Below, one piece after another: positions 50,157 to 62,933 of a DNA stretch of 64,000 bases; the first letter of the stretch is position 1, and every line of letters begins with the position of its first letter. This DNA is from Chrysogorgia sp. JL179-B06 (taxonomy: Eukaryota > Cnidaria > Anthozoa > Scleralcyonacea > Chrysogorgiidae), in contig JAYKKM010000439.1 in NCBI GenBank assembly GCA_035772405.1, positions 9,610,001 to 9,674,000 of the forward strand, in the 5' to 3' direction. The notes beneath the pieces were generated by a model. That model ran no database searches and had not been told where the DNA came from. It worked only from the letters and a program-made list of their open reading frames with translations. A program made the position numbers and the translations under genes.

Positions 50157-52117
50157 GAAACACAATCTCAGAGTAAGCCGGGGGCGACCATAGAGATAAT
50201 TGTGATGAATGACATAGTGAATGTTAAATATCAACTGATGGTCCCACATAGCATCTTAAAATATCAGATACAGATAGTCTCTGACGCCTATATTAAACTA
50301 TAACTAGAAGTTACTATCGCAAGGGGAAGTGCTGCCTCGAAAGTCATGGGAAGCCTAATTTTTTATAACATTTCAAAAATGAACCCACTGTAGTTATGTA
50401 CTGACATGCATATCTATCAATTATTTTAATTATTTTAAATACAGCAGACTTAAATTAGAAATGATTATCACTTATCTGAATATAGTATACATTATGACAG
50501 ACTACAGTATGTAGTTGGTGATTGGTAAACAAATTTCTGATAAATCACTGCCACTATAAATCATGCTTCTTACTGTGGCAAAGCTATCAGTGGAATCACA
50601 AGTGTCTGATATGTTTATGACAAAGCAAGCGCTAAACATATAGGCGACTAAATAAATACCAGAAATGGTATGTAACAGATGTTTATGATATTGTTGCACC
50701 ATTATTTATATCGTCTAAATTTTATTGTTGAGAATGCGATACTTTCAAGATCTTTGTGATGTATTAATTCATTGCACATGTCCTGCACGACTCGACATAT
50801 TATACTGTAATTGTCGTTTGGGAATACACCACAGTCAACTGCAAACACTGTATTTTATTTTCCCAAAGAACTTGTAATATTGTATTTACTGCATACCAAA
50901 TATTATGGTTATCCATGGGCCCATGGCACACAAATAATTTCCATTGTGCACTGAATTTTCACAAAATGGACAAATCCACTGAATTTTCACAAAGTTGAGG
51001 TAAATAATTTCTTGAAGATAGTTCCATGTACAGTTTATTTATACATATACAGTTGGGCAGATCAATATTGTTTTGTGCCTCAACGGGCGATATATATTTG
51101 TGTCGATCACTGATCGAAGTTGTCTTCTAACCAACGGCAACAAACAACGGTTGGTAAGTTGTTCAACGACAGAAATCCCTAACGAGGAATGAGATCATGG
51201 TTAAAAGCATTCAAGTACATGTTGTCTCCTTGTACTAAGATATTGTCGATGGTTGTCGAGTTCCACTTCGTAACTGGAAGCCCAATAGCGGAGCAATTCT
51301 AGAATACCCGTCAACTTTTGAAACCGCATTTAAAGGCAGAAATAGAAACCAGGTTGCTCTAAAATCTCTTTAAATATAATGTCGAAGGTTTATATTGTGT
51401 GTACTTGTTGATAGTTATCAAATTAAATGGGGTTTTAAAATAGAACGAAGCAATTGTATATGATGAACTTTCCGTAATTTGACCATTTTACTAACTGTCA
51501 ACAGATGCAAATGCGCCCAATAGGTTGTGCTGTTAACAGCGCTGATAAATTCATGAAAGAGCACTGCTTTTCTCGAGACTGGCCACTGAAACCTTCATGG
51601 CCGAGAAAGTAAAGACAAAATAAAGACATAAACAACGTGAATTTCCTGCGAACGAATTGTCGAGAACTTCGAGACGCTATAAATGCAAGCCAAAAACAAA
51701 CAGCTGGCAGCGTGGTAGCGGAACATGCGCACTTGAGTCACTTTCGAGCACATATGGATGACGTATGCCGACACACAAACAAACGCAAAATTTAACAAAT
51801 CGAGATCTGGTCAGCTATACATAGCTCGGTAAAAGGACTGGGCACGAGTAAACCCTGAGGGGAGGCAGCAATAAACTATATTGTCCAATCAAAAAGCTAG
51901 ATTTGTACCACGTGACCAGTCAATTTAAACTCGAATTCCCCGCTGTGGAGGGGTATAATAGTGAATTCCCATTCGACTCGATTATCACGCGCGAAACCAA
52001 ATACCACGCGCGAAAACCAAATAACACGCGCGTAAACCAAGACGAGCATGTAAATAATGGAGGAACAACAAGACGTTTCAAGACAGCATTCAAGGTTGTT
52101 TCGGTATAATATATAAT

Positions 52118-52233
52118 TTATAGACCCTCCACTCGGGGAATTCGTCGAAATATTACCCCTCGGGATGATATATCATATCATCCCTGCCTCAGGGTAATAT
52201 TTCCTCGAATTCCCCTCGCTCCGGGTCTATAAA
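52118..52233. repeat. 116-bp palindrome
   Basis: TTTATAGACCC at the left is mirrored by GGGTCTATAAA at the right, folding around GATGATATATCATATCATC. Confidence 0.9.
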
Positions 52234-52577
52234 TGATAAATATCACATGGTCATAACAAGATGGTCGCTACGAGCTACTTCCGGCTTCATTTTCTAAACA
52301 ATAGTTGCTCGATCCAGTCTTTATTTAGAGATCAGTGGTTTTACTGCTGACAATGATTAGCAGTTCTATAGAATGGAATTGACAACATCGTCCTATATCT
52401 TGTGATATGATCGTGAATTTCAGATCTTAGATTAAATCTGCTAGACAGAGCACTACCATTAAGGTATTTGAATGTTTATGTCCTGTCGTTGGTAAAATGT
52501 ACGTGGCTTCTTGCCCGTGTTTAGTCTTGGGGAATTATCGAACATGATAAGTAGTAAAGAAATACCTAATGGGAAGT

Positions 52578-52666
52578 TGGGAAGTTGCTCGACTTTCGAA
52601 AAGCTAAAAAACACTCGCCTAGCGACTCGTGTTTTTTTACGCTTTTCTCCAGTCTCGCAACTTCCC
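52578..52666. repeat. Imperfect hairpin
   Basis: GGGAAGTTGCTCGACTTTCG-type arm returns as GAGTCTCGCAACTTCCC-like sequence at about 52648-52666, around ACACTCGCCTAGCGACTCGT. Confidence 0.75.
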
Positions 52667-52867
52667 GCGTGTTTGGATCACAGTCGGAAAAACCATTCGG
52701 TATTTATTTTATAAAATAATACAAGAGAACTAGCAGCAAAACTTAAGGAAATTTTTGGCGCGTCTTGATCCAAACACGGGTATTGACCAATCAGAGCCTG
52801 CGTAGCACACATGTTATTTATAAGAATTATTAACCAATGTATTTGAGCTTTTTCAGATATAATATAG

Positions 52868-53388
52868 TTAAAGTGCCCTTGCGACGAAATATCACATTAC
52901 GTTTGCTGGCATTTTTTGTTACAAAACATCCTTTTAGGTTAATAAATGTTCGCATTTGCCAAAATAATTGAACAACAAACATTCTATCACAAGAAATTTA
53001 ACCTCCAAAGTCGCACAAATTTTGTCCGCCATTGCTCAAACCTTGTAGGTGATTATGACGTCAAAGACTCAACACGTGACAAAGCTTTATGGAAACTATA
53101 CGAATTATACGACAAGTTACAATAGAAAGTTTTCCCCAAGTAGCTTTATATTCATATATAACTAGCCACGTGTTGAGTCTTTGACGTCACTTCCTCTCAT
53201 CGCAACCTAAGCGTCCGGAACATGTTCGAGTAATGGCGGCCGTATAATCTCGTATAAAAACAGTCTGAAAAGGCGACTTCCCATGCTCGCAATTGCTTGA
53301 AATTTGGCAAATTAAGTGAGAACACCATGCTCTTTACAAATATGTAAAAATTCGGGATACCAAAAATTTGATCACAGGGGCACTTTAA
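52868..53388. mobile_element. Palindromic MITE with TTAA ends, long relative of MITE D
   Basis: Starts TTAAAGTGCCCTTGCG and ends CAGGGGCACTTTAA. The arms carry TGACGTCAAAGACTCAACAC and its inverse at 53158-53190. Confidence 0.85.
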
Positions 53389-53476
53389 TATCGTGACTAT
53401 ATGGTGTTGATAAGTTGAATATAAGGTGTATTCCTATTGCAAAGCACCTTATGTCGAGTCGTTTTTAATCTTGTAG

Positions 53477-53573
53477 GATGGTTGAGGGGGCAAGTCACTG
53501 GGTGCAACAAGATAAACCTGTCATCGTAAATCGTCACATCAGAGAATTTCTCAAAGATTTCCAAAGCCAGTAA
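53477..53573 (+). CDS. Epoxide hydrolase last exon (catalytic His, stop)
   Basis: Acceptor CTTGTAG. The first G completes a Lys codon. It encodes MVEGASHWVQQDKPVIVNRH, with the catalytic His in SHW, then IREFLKDFQSQ and TAA at 53571-53573. Confidence 0.95.
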
Positions 53574-53752
53574 AAACATTATAGGAAACAACTAAAAGAT
53601 AAAAGGATTAGAAAATGTTTGTTTGAGCTTTCTGAAAGAGAAAGAAACTCGTCGTAGTAGAATCATAGTTAGTATGGTAGAATGGAGTAGTTGTCACATA
53701 TGGAGACGTTTGTATTTTTAATTACATGTAATTGCAGTGATACGCGTTGGTG

Positions 53753-53758
53753 AATAAA
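53753..53758 (+). terminator. Polyadenylation signal of the epoxide hydrolase gene
   Basis: AATAAA, 180 bp after the stop, followed by T-rich sequence. It is the first perfect hexamer after the stop. Confidence 0.65.
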
Positions 53759-55042
53759 AATGTTTATTTTATAAAAGTATTCTAATATTCATTTCATATA
53801 GTGTAGTGTAGTTTAGTTTATTAGATTGATCACTCTTTTATGTGAACGGAATACCCCAACAGGCGTGAAGCCCAATTGATAGGGGTTCTGCAGAGGGCCT
53901 GACGATTTAAGGTCGTTCTCCGAGAAGACCCGAAAGTCTTACCATTTGCTGGTATTATTGCAACACTTTCTCCTCAATTATTTTTAAGACCCTGAGTGGT
54001 GGTCCGATCCAGGATTTGCGAGACCACAACATCTGATTGGCTGCGTGCTCCATTTTTCGATGGAGCACAGGAATTTCAAGCGATCAGAAACGTTCAAAAT
54101 TTTCTGCTTCCATTTAACCAACAAAATAAAGCTTGTTTTTTAGGATGCATTGAGAAGTTGGGAGAGACTTAGCTGTTGCAACCTTGAGCAACTCGTACGC
54201 TTTCCTTGTATTAGTCTCCCAACTTGTGCCTCTATAACTCCACGGAGCATGCCCATAGGAATAATAAATAAAACTAGAGGGGGCGCTGGGGCCTGAATTT
54301 GGGAACCAATTGAACTCCGCCATTTTGGGCAAATTTTAGGGCAAACGTCTTGGTTCCAAGCCTTTTTCTGAAATTCGAGAACCTCGCGGTTCAAAATAAG
54401 GAATCATAAATTCTACAATTTTTGCCTTTCTTTTTCACTATTTGTCTATTTGGCGATTAATCCTGTTGATCTATTGGTACTTGGACAATTTTCTACTAAG
54501 CAAAAGATCAAAATGATTGCTTTAATATGAAGGCTGACAACAACTAAACGAAGGCTCTGATTACCATATACCAATCTCGTTCCCAGAGCCTGCGTTTCCC
54601 CTGACCTGCATGTCCATATTGACCATATACCTGTACTTTCTACTCAGTATATAGCATGTAAATGTCTGAACTGAAAATGTCAGTTTTCCTCAAAATTATT
54701 TACTTTGGTTTAGTCTTGTATATATTTGGCACAGCTCATGCCTAAGCAACACACCTAATAATTTTATATCAACATGTTCTGTATTCTTCAAACCCACTAT
54801 GTAACGAATTTAAATCAGTATAAATTGTTTATTGGAATAATTAGTCAAACATGTAATTAATTAAGAACGCGTTACAGCTCGATTGTACATGCCGAGCAAT
54901 TCTGCGTGTTCTGCGCCGTGCAGGGGGCGTCTGCACGCAGGCTAACAATAGAACACGGTAGAGTACCAAACCGCAACAATAACGGAGTAATTCTGACTGA
55001 ATGCCTCAAGATGTGTTGTTCCGTACGCTACACTAGATGTGT

Positions 55043-55176
55043 AGCAAAGAGAAAAGGTGGTGAAATGCCGAGATTTTAGGATTTAACGAAATACTGACGT
55101 TTCGAGCGGAGCCCTTCATCAGAGTATAAGGTTCGTTCCTAAAATCTCGTCAATTCACCACCTTTTCTCTTTGCTA
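55043..55176. repeat. Fold-back element
   Basis: AGCAAAGAGAAAAGGTGGTG is mirrored by CACCACCTTTTCTCTTTGCT-like sequence at 55155-55176, around GACGTTTCGAGCGGAGCCCT. Confidence 0.85.
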
Positions 55177-55692
55177 TACACTCTACCTACGCAGCACTCT
55201 ACTTTTTTACTAAATTGAAACTTTTGTTTGTTCACTGAAATTTGGTTTTGTGTATTGCACATATGGGAAGACTAAAAACTGCTGTACGACCGCGCGTTGA
55301 ATCGAATATGGAGAAACCTTTTTGTGCGTGTCATGAAAACAAGATCAGAAACACTAAAGGCTACTAAACATACTCGTGTGTTAAATGTGGTGTTGTCATA
55401 TGTATAATATATATGAAGTAAGGCTGCAGATCCATCCGCTGAAGCTTATAATGAGGAACTAATGAAAGTCAACTTTTGCACAAATTGTTCACAGGATAAA
55501 ACTATATAGTGCTCTATGTGAAAAAACTCAGAGATCGTTACTCCCACCCCCCAGGAGAATCGGGAGAATCGGATCTTCGAGAAAAAAGCAAGCTGTTTCA
55601 ACGAACAAAAGTTCAAGAGTAAATCCGAACTTAACCAAGGTAAGACACTGACAACTTCAAGCTCAACTCGCGAACTGTAACTTCGACCACTG

Positions 55693-56004
55693 TTGAAAAA
55701 AGGAAATCTGAACTCCCACAATACTCAGTTACCGAATGGCTTACTTGACGACATAGATAGTGCTGGGAAAGTGAAGGTCATGAAATATCAGAACATTACC
55801 AAAAAGATTTTTATAGTCGGATCTAAAAACTATAAGAAATCTACAATACCAGGAGCACACATCACAAAACTGTCAACTCTTAAATCTAAAAATAGGCCAG
55901 TTGATGTCCGCGCTAAAACACTTAGCAAGTTAACACATCTGGAGCAGCGATATTGTTTCTGGAATAACATGGAATTATCGGACCTAGAAATGGAGACTGA
56001 CTAA
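55693..56004 (+). CDS. Weak hypothetical frame (103 aa)
   Basis: An uninterrupted frame with varied composition (for example RAKTLSKLTHLEQRYCFWNN), ending in a stop. A possible upstream piece at 55560-55631 ends in a donor-like AAG|GTAAGA in a compatible phase, but the intron would be only about 65 bp. No homology is recognised. It may be chance. Confidence 0.2.
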   Translation: MKKGNLNSHNTQLPNGLLDDIDSAGKVKVMKYQNITKKIFIVGSKNYKKSTIPGAHITKLSTLKSKNRPVDVRAKTLSKLTHLEQRYCFWNNMELSDLEMETD

Positions 56005-56119
56005 TTTCAAATGGTAGATTATTCCAGGTTGGGACAATAATCTACCATTTGAATAATAATCTCTAAAACGATTTGATGTATCAGAATTTTAGTACATACA
56101 TAGGAACGGATTTAAAGTT

Positions 56120-56146
56120 CGGGGGGGGGGGGGGGGGGGGGGGGGC
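56120..56146. repeat. Poly(G) run of about 27 bases
   Basis: An unbroken G tract. Similar shorter tracts lie at 43051-43061 and 60211-60228. Confidence 0.95.
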
Positions 56147-56734
56147 AGGGGGCCTCCCCTGAAAATTTTGAAATAGGCAATTTGAGAAAACTTTTTCATC
56201 TAATTCTACAGCGAGCATAGTTAAAATGGTGACGCCATTTTTTGCGCCTAGTACGTTAACGTACTGACAGAAGGGTCTGGGAACCAATCTAACACTCACG
56301 TGGCAAGGGTTTAGGGCACTGATTGATCAGTTTTCTTACTTCGCAGCTAATTAGAAAATTCGCAGCAAATCTCCAGTTTTCGAGTCCCATGTTTGCTTGA
56401 AACGGCTTGTGAAATCGTAAGCCGGACATGAATATGGTATTCTTGTTTTTTTCAGAGAAACAATAAAATAACTGCTCCCAATATACAATTTCGCAATTGC
56501 TAGCCTGCTTTTTGTTTTTCTGGCCGCCATCTTGGTACCCCACATCGTCAGCTCCGGTGGCTTCACTTTTTGAGCTCCGTGCGCAATCCAGGTATATAGT
56601 GATCAGTGGTTTAGGGGTTGGCACAGGCTACACCCGTTTGTAAAATCTCATGTAGATGAAGCCCGTAGATGCCTCTACAGTCGTACTAATACGATTGGAA
56701 AAAAAACATTAAATTTAGCAGCCCCAGGTTCCTA

Positions 56735-57105
56735 CGCCTACACGCACATTATGCTAAAATTTTTGCCTATTATTCTATTCTCAAATGCTCCTGACTTTAT
56801 CCTATTATGCCCAAAAATTTTCCCTATTATGCCATAATTATGCCCATAATTAAAATCGCCATTACTCATTGTTCCAAAATATTCTACATACACCACGTAT
56901 TTGCCGAAAGTAACACGTGTACGCTACGCCACTGGCCCGCAGACGGTTGGCGCATATGCTTATTACGTAATTACGTTGGCAAAATGACGTCATACCGAAA
57001 CTTTTGCCTATTATGCTCGCTTTTTGCCTATTATGCTCGGTTTCAAAAAGGTTCCCTATTATGCTAAAAGAAATGCCGGCATAATGTGCGTGTCCCTACG
57101 CCTAT
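56735..57105. repeat. Element rich in CCTATTATGC units
   Basis: CCTATTATGC or close variants occur at least six times. CACGCACATTATGC near the left is mirrored by GCATAATGTGCGTG near the right (57075-57090), suggesting terminal inverted repeats. Confidence 0.7.
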
Positions 57106-57382
57106 ACATACGATCACGAGTACACATGAGTACATACGAGTAACATACGAGTAACATACGAGTATATTTTCGCGAATTTTGTCTCAATTTTAGTTCATGC
57201 TGTTAAAATTTTTCGATAAACTGTTTTTATGGTGTTTTTTCTTTGTTTATTATGTTTCGTTCTTTCGGTTCTTTTTATTTCTTTTCGTGTGGAATTGGAT
57301 GGCTGGGGCCAGAGGTTCTTCCAGTAGTGTCAAGGACTCAAGGGGAGAGGGATGGAGAAAATACAGCCAGGGGGTTAGAGTA

Positions 57383-57440
57383 AAAATAAAGTGGAGGGGG
57401 TTAGGGTTAGGAAGACATTTAAGGCGGGGGTTAGGATTGG
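57383..57440. repeat. Telomere-like element, copy 3 (inverted)
   Basis: GGGGGTTAGGGTTAGGAAGA then TTTAAGGCGGGGGTTAGGAT is the inverse of the arrangement at 44545-44590, including the neighbouring GGTGTTG. Confidence 0.8.
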
Positions 57441-57592
57441 TGTTGCACATGCACTTACTGATTATTGATAATTCTCCGTCTATTGACTAATCGGCCATGC
57501 GCGCGGGGAACGCAGGAGAACTTTCGAGGATACCACGCGTCCACGCGAGACGTGTATTTTACAACCACGCAACCCTCCAAGAAGAAACCAAG

Positions 57593-57691
57593 ATGGCGTG
57601 GCAACCAGATGAACAGGGTTTGCAACAAATTCTACAACTTTTAAAGGAAAGTCAAAGTCCCGATAACGATATTCAACGGGCTGTTCAACAA
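57593..57691 (+). CDS. TNPO1: Transportin-1 exon 1 (coding)
   Basis: The ATG at 57593 lies in CCAAGATGG, a good Kozak context. It encodes 33 residues starting [20 protein letters not shown] and ends in phase 0 at CAA|GTATCC. Transportin-1 (karyopherin beta-2) imports PY-NLS cargo such as hnRNP A1 into the nucleus. This is the first HEAT-repeat helix. The gene continues beyond the window. Confidence 0.95.
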
Positions 57692-57881
57692 GTATCCTTT
57701 TTCAACGCGGTCGTACGCCCCTTCCACTCCATAAACTTTATTTTTTAGCAAGTGCCAGGCACACTGTTTCCCTAGGCTGGCTCTAACCAGGTTTTTGAGA
57801 TTTTACACGTGGTATTATGTATGTATATATAGTAATTTGTAAATAAATTATAAATACTTTTTACTTAACCGTTCTTTAAAG

Positions 57882-57957
57882 AAACTCGAGTCTCTCAATC
57901 ACTTTCCAGACTTCAATAATTATCTTATATTCGTTTTAACAAAGCTAAAAACTGAAG
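57882..57957 (+). CDS. TNPO1: Transportin-1 exon 2
   Basis: Acceptor TTAAAG, donor GAAG|GTAAGC. It encodes [20 protein letters not shown] and ends in phase 1. The polypyrimidine tract is weak, but the protein match fixes the border. Confidence 0.93.
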
Positions 57958-58081
57958 GTAAGCCTAAGAGTTGCAAATTGGCAGTTTGGTTATTTTTGAG
58001 AAATATTTTGAAGAATACAAAAGCTACTAAGTGTATTAAACCATCCTTAAAGGCTTATGTATTTCCTTGTTTTCATTTAAG

Positions 58082-58338
58082 ATGAACCAACTCGTTCGTT
58101 ATCTGGACTTATCTTAAAGAACAACGTAAAATCCAACTATCATTTATTCCCAGAAGCTGTCAAAGAGTTTGTTAAAACTGAGTGTCTCCTAGCCATAGGA
58201 GATCCATCTCCTTTAATAAGAGCAACTATAGGTATTTTAATAACCACTATTGCTCAAAAGGGAGAGCTTGTTCACTGGCCACAGCTTTTGCCTTCTTTAT
58301 GTCAGCTTCTTGATAGTGAAGATTATAGTGTCTGTGAG
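58082..58338 (+). CDS. TNPO1: Transportin-1 exon 3
   Basis: Acceptor TTTAAG, donor GTGAG|GTATGT. It begins by completing an Asp codon and reads [20 protein letters not shown] to [11 protein letters not shown], covering HEAT repeats 2 and 3, and ends in phase 0. Confidence 0.97.
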
Positions 58339-58673
58339 GTATGTACATTATTAAGACGTTATTCATATTATTTCATTAAGAACCATAAGCTGACCAAGAC
58401 CATACCATTTTCGTGGAAAATTATTAGATATAACCCATTGTAAAATCTAACAAATTAGTAAGCTGATGCGGTATATCAATATTTGGGTAATTACCACTCT
58501 AATTCTCAGATACTGGAAATATAGAGACTTTCAATATTATCGGTTGTGTGTTACACCATTTTCACATATTCGTAGAAAAAATATATAAGCTGAACCTATT
58601 AAATGTATCAACTTTCAATTTTTTCTCACATGCTGATGTAAAACAAGATGCACGACAACAGATTTAATGTAAA

Positions 58674-58842
58674 CAAGACGCCCGCTAGGCGTTAACTTGG
58701 GCTACTTTTAGGGACATGGCGCGCATATTGCCTGCGGAGATGGGTATGCATTGGTGGCATGTTAGACAGTTGGAATTAGAAAACCCACTCACTTATCTTA
58801 TATTACAAAGGATAATTTTTAATGCATTGATTTCTGTAATCA
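58674..58842. repeat. Dispersed repeat, copy 2
   Basis: Matches 43690-43835 with small indels. It lies in the transportin intron. Confidence 0.85.
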
Positions 58843-58945
58843 GGCACAGATGGTCGTAAAACATGGGTGTCATAAAACTCAGGTTCTAGTTATGAAGTGT
58901 GACTAACATATAAAATTTAATGTTCTTACTTTGCTGTTTTTTCAG

Positions 58946-59079
58946 GGCTCGTTTGGAGCTTTACAGAAAATATGCGAAGATTCAGCTGAACAGTTGGACA
59001 GCGATGCCCTTAATAGACCACTGAATATTTTAATCCCAAAATTTTTGCAATTTTTTAAACATGCCAGTCCCAAGATAAG
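58946..59079 (+). CDS. TNPO1: Transportin-1 exon 4
   Basis: Acceptor TTTTTTCAG, donor ATAAG|GTAATC. It encodes [20 protein letters not shown], then [20 protein letters not shown], and ends in phase 2. Confidence 0.97.
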
Positions 59080-60916
59080 GTAATCTATCATCTTTGTAAA
59101 GTGTGAACATAGAAATTCCAATCCTATATTTGTGCATCTCACATAAGTGCTGGCTGTTTCATGTACCTGTATGTACAGTACTGGAACTTACTGCTGATGA
59201 AACAAGTTAATATGAAAACAGGATTAAATTATCACTGACAGTTATTACACCTGATCAAGTTCTTTTTTTTGCAATACCTGGTAGCAAACAGCCATTGTTT
59301 TGTTTTGTAATTGGTGATTTTCGTGACGCACAACATGAGCAGCGATCTTGCATTACTGAAATCTTTTTTCATAGACATTAAGTACAAATCTTATTACTTT
59401 ATGAATAATGAGCTAAAACAATTTTTTATCAACAAATTCAATGAATCTTCATCTCTGTTAGTCACTGGATAACATATCTTTCAATATACATGTGGAAACT
59501 ACAGTAGCAGGCTTATAGCCAGGAATTTCAAAGAGGCCAATCAATTTTAGTGGTAGATTTCACATGTTGAGAAGAACAAGTGGTTTTCAGACAACTCCGG
59601 CAAGTTTGAGTCTTCACTCAACTTGTAAATTTTATTACTGGTATTTTGATTTATTGATATGCATATGTTGAGGTAAACTTTCAAATGTATGATAAGCTTT
59701 TCTTTTCATTTATATTTGTATTTTTAGGAAAATAATTTCCTTTTTCTCAAAATTTTGTGCATGACAAAGGCATCCACTTTTTCATTGTAGGGTGCCCTTT
59801 TGGCTATAAGGAGTTGAAAGTGACAATCCTCATAAGACTACTTGTTGCTTAAAAACTGTTTTAGAGAAGTTCCTCTTTCACCAAATGAAGTTCTAAGGCT
59901 TATTGAAAAACCACAACTCATAAATTAAACAGTATTTCAATCAGAGTGACACAGATAAAACTGATCTCAGGGGTCACCCTAACGCATCCATTTTCAAAAT
60001 AGGCAGTTGTTATAGTATTATTATAGTATTATATATATTATAGTATTATAATAGCCGAAATATAGTCTTCAACCACGCAAATCAACCACAAAGTGCGCAT
60101 GACCAGGACTACGGTAAATTAATCACACAAGTGTTGTTAAATTAATCTATAGGTTTAAGCAATTCTAGGCAGGGGGTTTGGGTTAGGATTGAACTCTAGG
60201 TTGGGCCGTGGGGGGGGGGGGGGGGGGGCGGGGGGTAGGGTTAGGACTAAATCTGCAATGGGGTTTAGGTTTTACATAGATAAGATTGTTTGAACTTATA
60301 GATTAACGTAAGACATAACGATTGTGGGAATAATCGTGGTTGATTTGCGTGGTTGAAGACTATATTTCGGCTACTATAATACGTCAACCCAAACTAAATT
60401 GAAGTCTGAAGCATGATACTGTATCTATGGAAAAAATCTTATTAGATAAGGGCCCAAGGCATTCAACATTTTCTGTCCACTCATAGGTGTGCTACTGATG
60501 AACACCCCATTTTCTAAATATTTTCCCCATCACTTTCCCCCATAGCACGCCTCCCACAGCCTCTAAAATCGCTCCACAAAATCATAAATAGGGGTTTTCA
60601 TACTTTTTCACATTGCCAAGAAACATTCTGGTGTTATTAGTGCCCAGTCTTACTAGTGACACCATATTTCGCATGGCCACAATGATACTCATTTTGATCA
60701 GATTTTAGCATAATGTTGAAATAAGCAGTTCTAAAAAAGATACGTTTTTACCAGTTAACCAATTAACCGCCACAGCCTACTTCCACGTCACCAACAATTC
60801 GTTTATAACCATTACTTTAACAACTGTACGACATTACTTTGTGTGTAATGTTGTGTAAACATTACTTTGTGCATAATTATAATACAATTCTGAACAGTGG
60901 TTCTTTAATAATATAG
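59080..60916 (+). other. Transportin-1 intron 4
   Basis: Apart from the MITE at 60052-60373 I see no gene or clear repeat here. Confidence 0.8.
60052..60373. mobile_element. MITE with about 38-bp terminal inverted repeats
   Basis: TAGCCGAAATATAGTCTTCA at the left is mirrored by TGAAGACTATATTTCGGCTA at the right, continuing through ACCACGCAAATCAACCAC. The interior has a poly(G) tract and GGGTTAGG motifs. There is no coding potential. Confidence 0.9.
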
Positions 60917-60998
60917 ATCTCATGCCATAGCCTGTGCCAATCAGTTCATCATTGGAAGATCCCAAGCTTTGATGGTCCACATCACAACTTTTATAGAG
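60917..60998 (+). CDS. TNPO1: Transportin-1 exon 5
   Basis: Acceptor AATATAG, donor AGAG|GTATAA. The first A completes an Arg codon. It encodes [20 protein letters not shown] and HITTFIE, ending in phase 0. Later exons lie beyond the window. Confidence 0.96.
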
Positions 60999-61739
60999 GT
61001 ATAAAATGCACTGAATTTAAATATAGATTATAGATGATAATTTATATTATCAATAACTTAGGGAGTTGCTGTATTGAAAAAATACTGAAAGAAATACCAA
61101 TAATATTGACTATATTGATATTATTTACAGGTTGCCATAGGTAACTCTATATGAAGAAAATTAGATTTTTTTCAAAAAGAAATTTTAAGCATGATAAAGT
61201 TAAAATAATGTTTCAGGGTCCAAATTCGAGCTTTGCAAATAACAATGTTTTTGAAGATATTTTACTGAAAATTGTGAAGCTATTTAGCAATGTCGCTACA
61301 AATTTACATAATGTCACAAAGTTCTTTTTCATATGTCAAATGCCCAGGAAATTATGTCTCTGACAAAGCCATACAACACTTTACTTCCTGGGTTGGGATG
61401 GCCAAAATTAATTCAATCAATGGATGTACATAGTCTTCCATACCTTGTTACATTGTAAAGTTTGATTACTTTATTTTTTGAAAACATGATCTGCTATCGT
61501 GGTTCCAGCACATGTAGCTGTAAATACAGCGTTCAATACGACGTTGTCTTTAGTCTTTACACAAGAAATTTGCTATGGCGCCAGTTATGACTTCCAGATG
61601 CACAGCTGCGTTGCTTTCGCGAAGGCATTCTGGATAAAAAGCTGAGAAGGATAGAACGCTTTCGCTGGGCCAAATCTTTCGAGTCAGACTTTTATGTTAA
61701 CTTATTTTTAGGCCTATCTTCGTTGCTGCCAAGCTTCGT

Positions 61740-62178
61740 TGCATTTCACAATTGTGTAGGCCTCGTATACTACAGAGATGGACGGCGATATACGATTCTT
61801 CGGTCGGTTTTTCTGTTTTCCTGTTTTGCGGTTTTCTTATTAAAGCGAAACCGTAAAACCGGTTTTGAGAAAAAAACGATTTTTTTCGGTTTACCGAAAA
61901 ACCGCGCAAGCCTAACAGTAAATTATAAACTCGATCTTCATAATTTTAAAGAACCCACGTTGCATTTCACAATTGTGTAGGCCTCGTATACTACAGAGAT
62001 GGACGGCGATATACGATTCTTCGGTCGGTTTTTCGGTTTTCCTGTTTTGCGGTTTTCTTATTAAAGCGAAACCGTAAAACCGGTTTTGAGAAAAAAACGG
62101 TTTTTTTCGGTTTACCGAAAAACCGCGCAAGCCTAACAGTAAATTATAAACTCGATCTTCATAATTTTAAAGAACCCA
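61740..62178. repeat. 221-bp tandem duplication
   Basis: 61740-61960 and 61961-62178 are almost identical (TGCATTTCACAATTGTGTAG at both starts). Each copy contains the internal inverted pair AAAACCGGTTTTGAG and GGTTTTCTTATTAAAGCG-type stretches. Confidence 0.95.
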
Positions 62179-62933
62179 CACTTTGTTATTATTCTTTACT
62201 TCTCACATCTTCACCTTCTGGTTTGAATTGTTCTATGTTGTTCATGAATAAAAATATGTTTCAAAGTTTCAACTGAGTGTTTGACGTTTTCTAAATTGAA
62301 TTCACTTATTTGACAACACGGACATCAGTTGACTGCAAGTAGACTGGATTAAAAACGGCGTTTGTGGCCATTTGTAGCGATCATCAACATACATGCTAAA
62401 ACGTGAGGTATTTGAAGTCTGTGACTATCAGGGCGTTATGATAAAAACACCAAAAATTATGGGGTTGCTTCAACAAATACATTGCTGTTTTTTAAACTTT
62501 TTTGTTCTCGTGGTTGTGATAATAAATCCCTCACAAGTAAAAGGCACGCGTGAGCTACTGGGCTTACAAAGGCGATACTAAAAAGCAGAAGTGAAGAAAG
62601 TGCTTCCATACGTTCGATGAGACACCACTGGGAGTCTGGGGACGAGTTCCTGTCATGTCTGAATGCTTCGTTTTCAATAGCCTGCAAGACACGTCAGTCT
62701 TCTGGGGATTAGCAAACTCTCGCCATCAAACTCAAAGCAAAAACATTAAAGCTTATAATGTTAACCTCATCTTAATGGACAGGAACTCCGAATTTTTCAA
62801 AACACTAGCGTTCATCATAAGTATTACATCATGCTTTTCTTGTTTCTTCGCCCACTGGAAAAGGAGCTGCTCATGACCCCCCTCTCCCCTCGGACATTTT
62901 AGCTTTTATACAAAGAGGGACAATTTACAATAA

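Larger units (their letters stand above)
49376..50345. repeat. Inverted repeat arms flanking an exon
   Basis: GAGGCAGCACTTCCCTTGTG and TAACTTCTAGTTATA at 49376-49421 are mirrored at 50299-50345. The 0.88-kb spacer contains epoxide hydrolase exon 7. Confidence 0.8.
49901..53476 (+). other. 3.6-kb intron
   Basis: Contains the LINE tail, two palindromes and a large MITE listed here. 50352-52117 shows no gene I can support. Confidence 0.7.
53574..57592 (+). other. Intergenic region between the two host genes
   Basis: It starts with the epoxide hydrolase 3' UTR (to about 53775) and ends with the transportin leader. Between lie a fold-back, a poly(G) run, a TTATGC-rich repeat, the third CCCTAA-type element and one weak frame. 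53776-55042 and 56147-56734 hold no gene I can support. Confidence 0.7.

Noticed and set aside
61697..62130. Two similar - strand frames of about 70 codons
   Set aside because: They are the same sequence repeated by the 221-bp tandem duplication, rich in inverted repeats, with no recognised domain.
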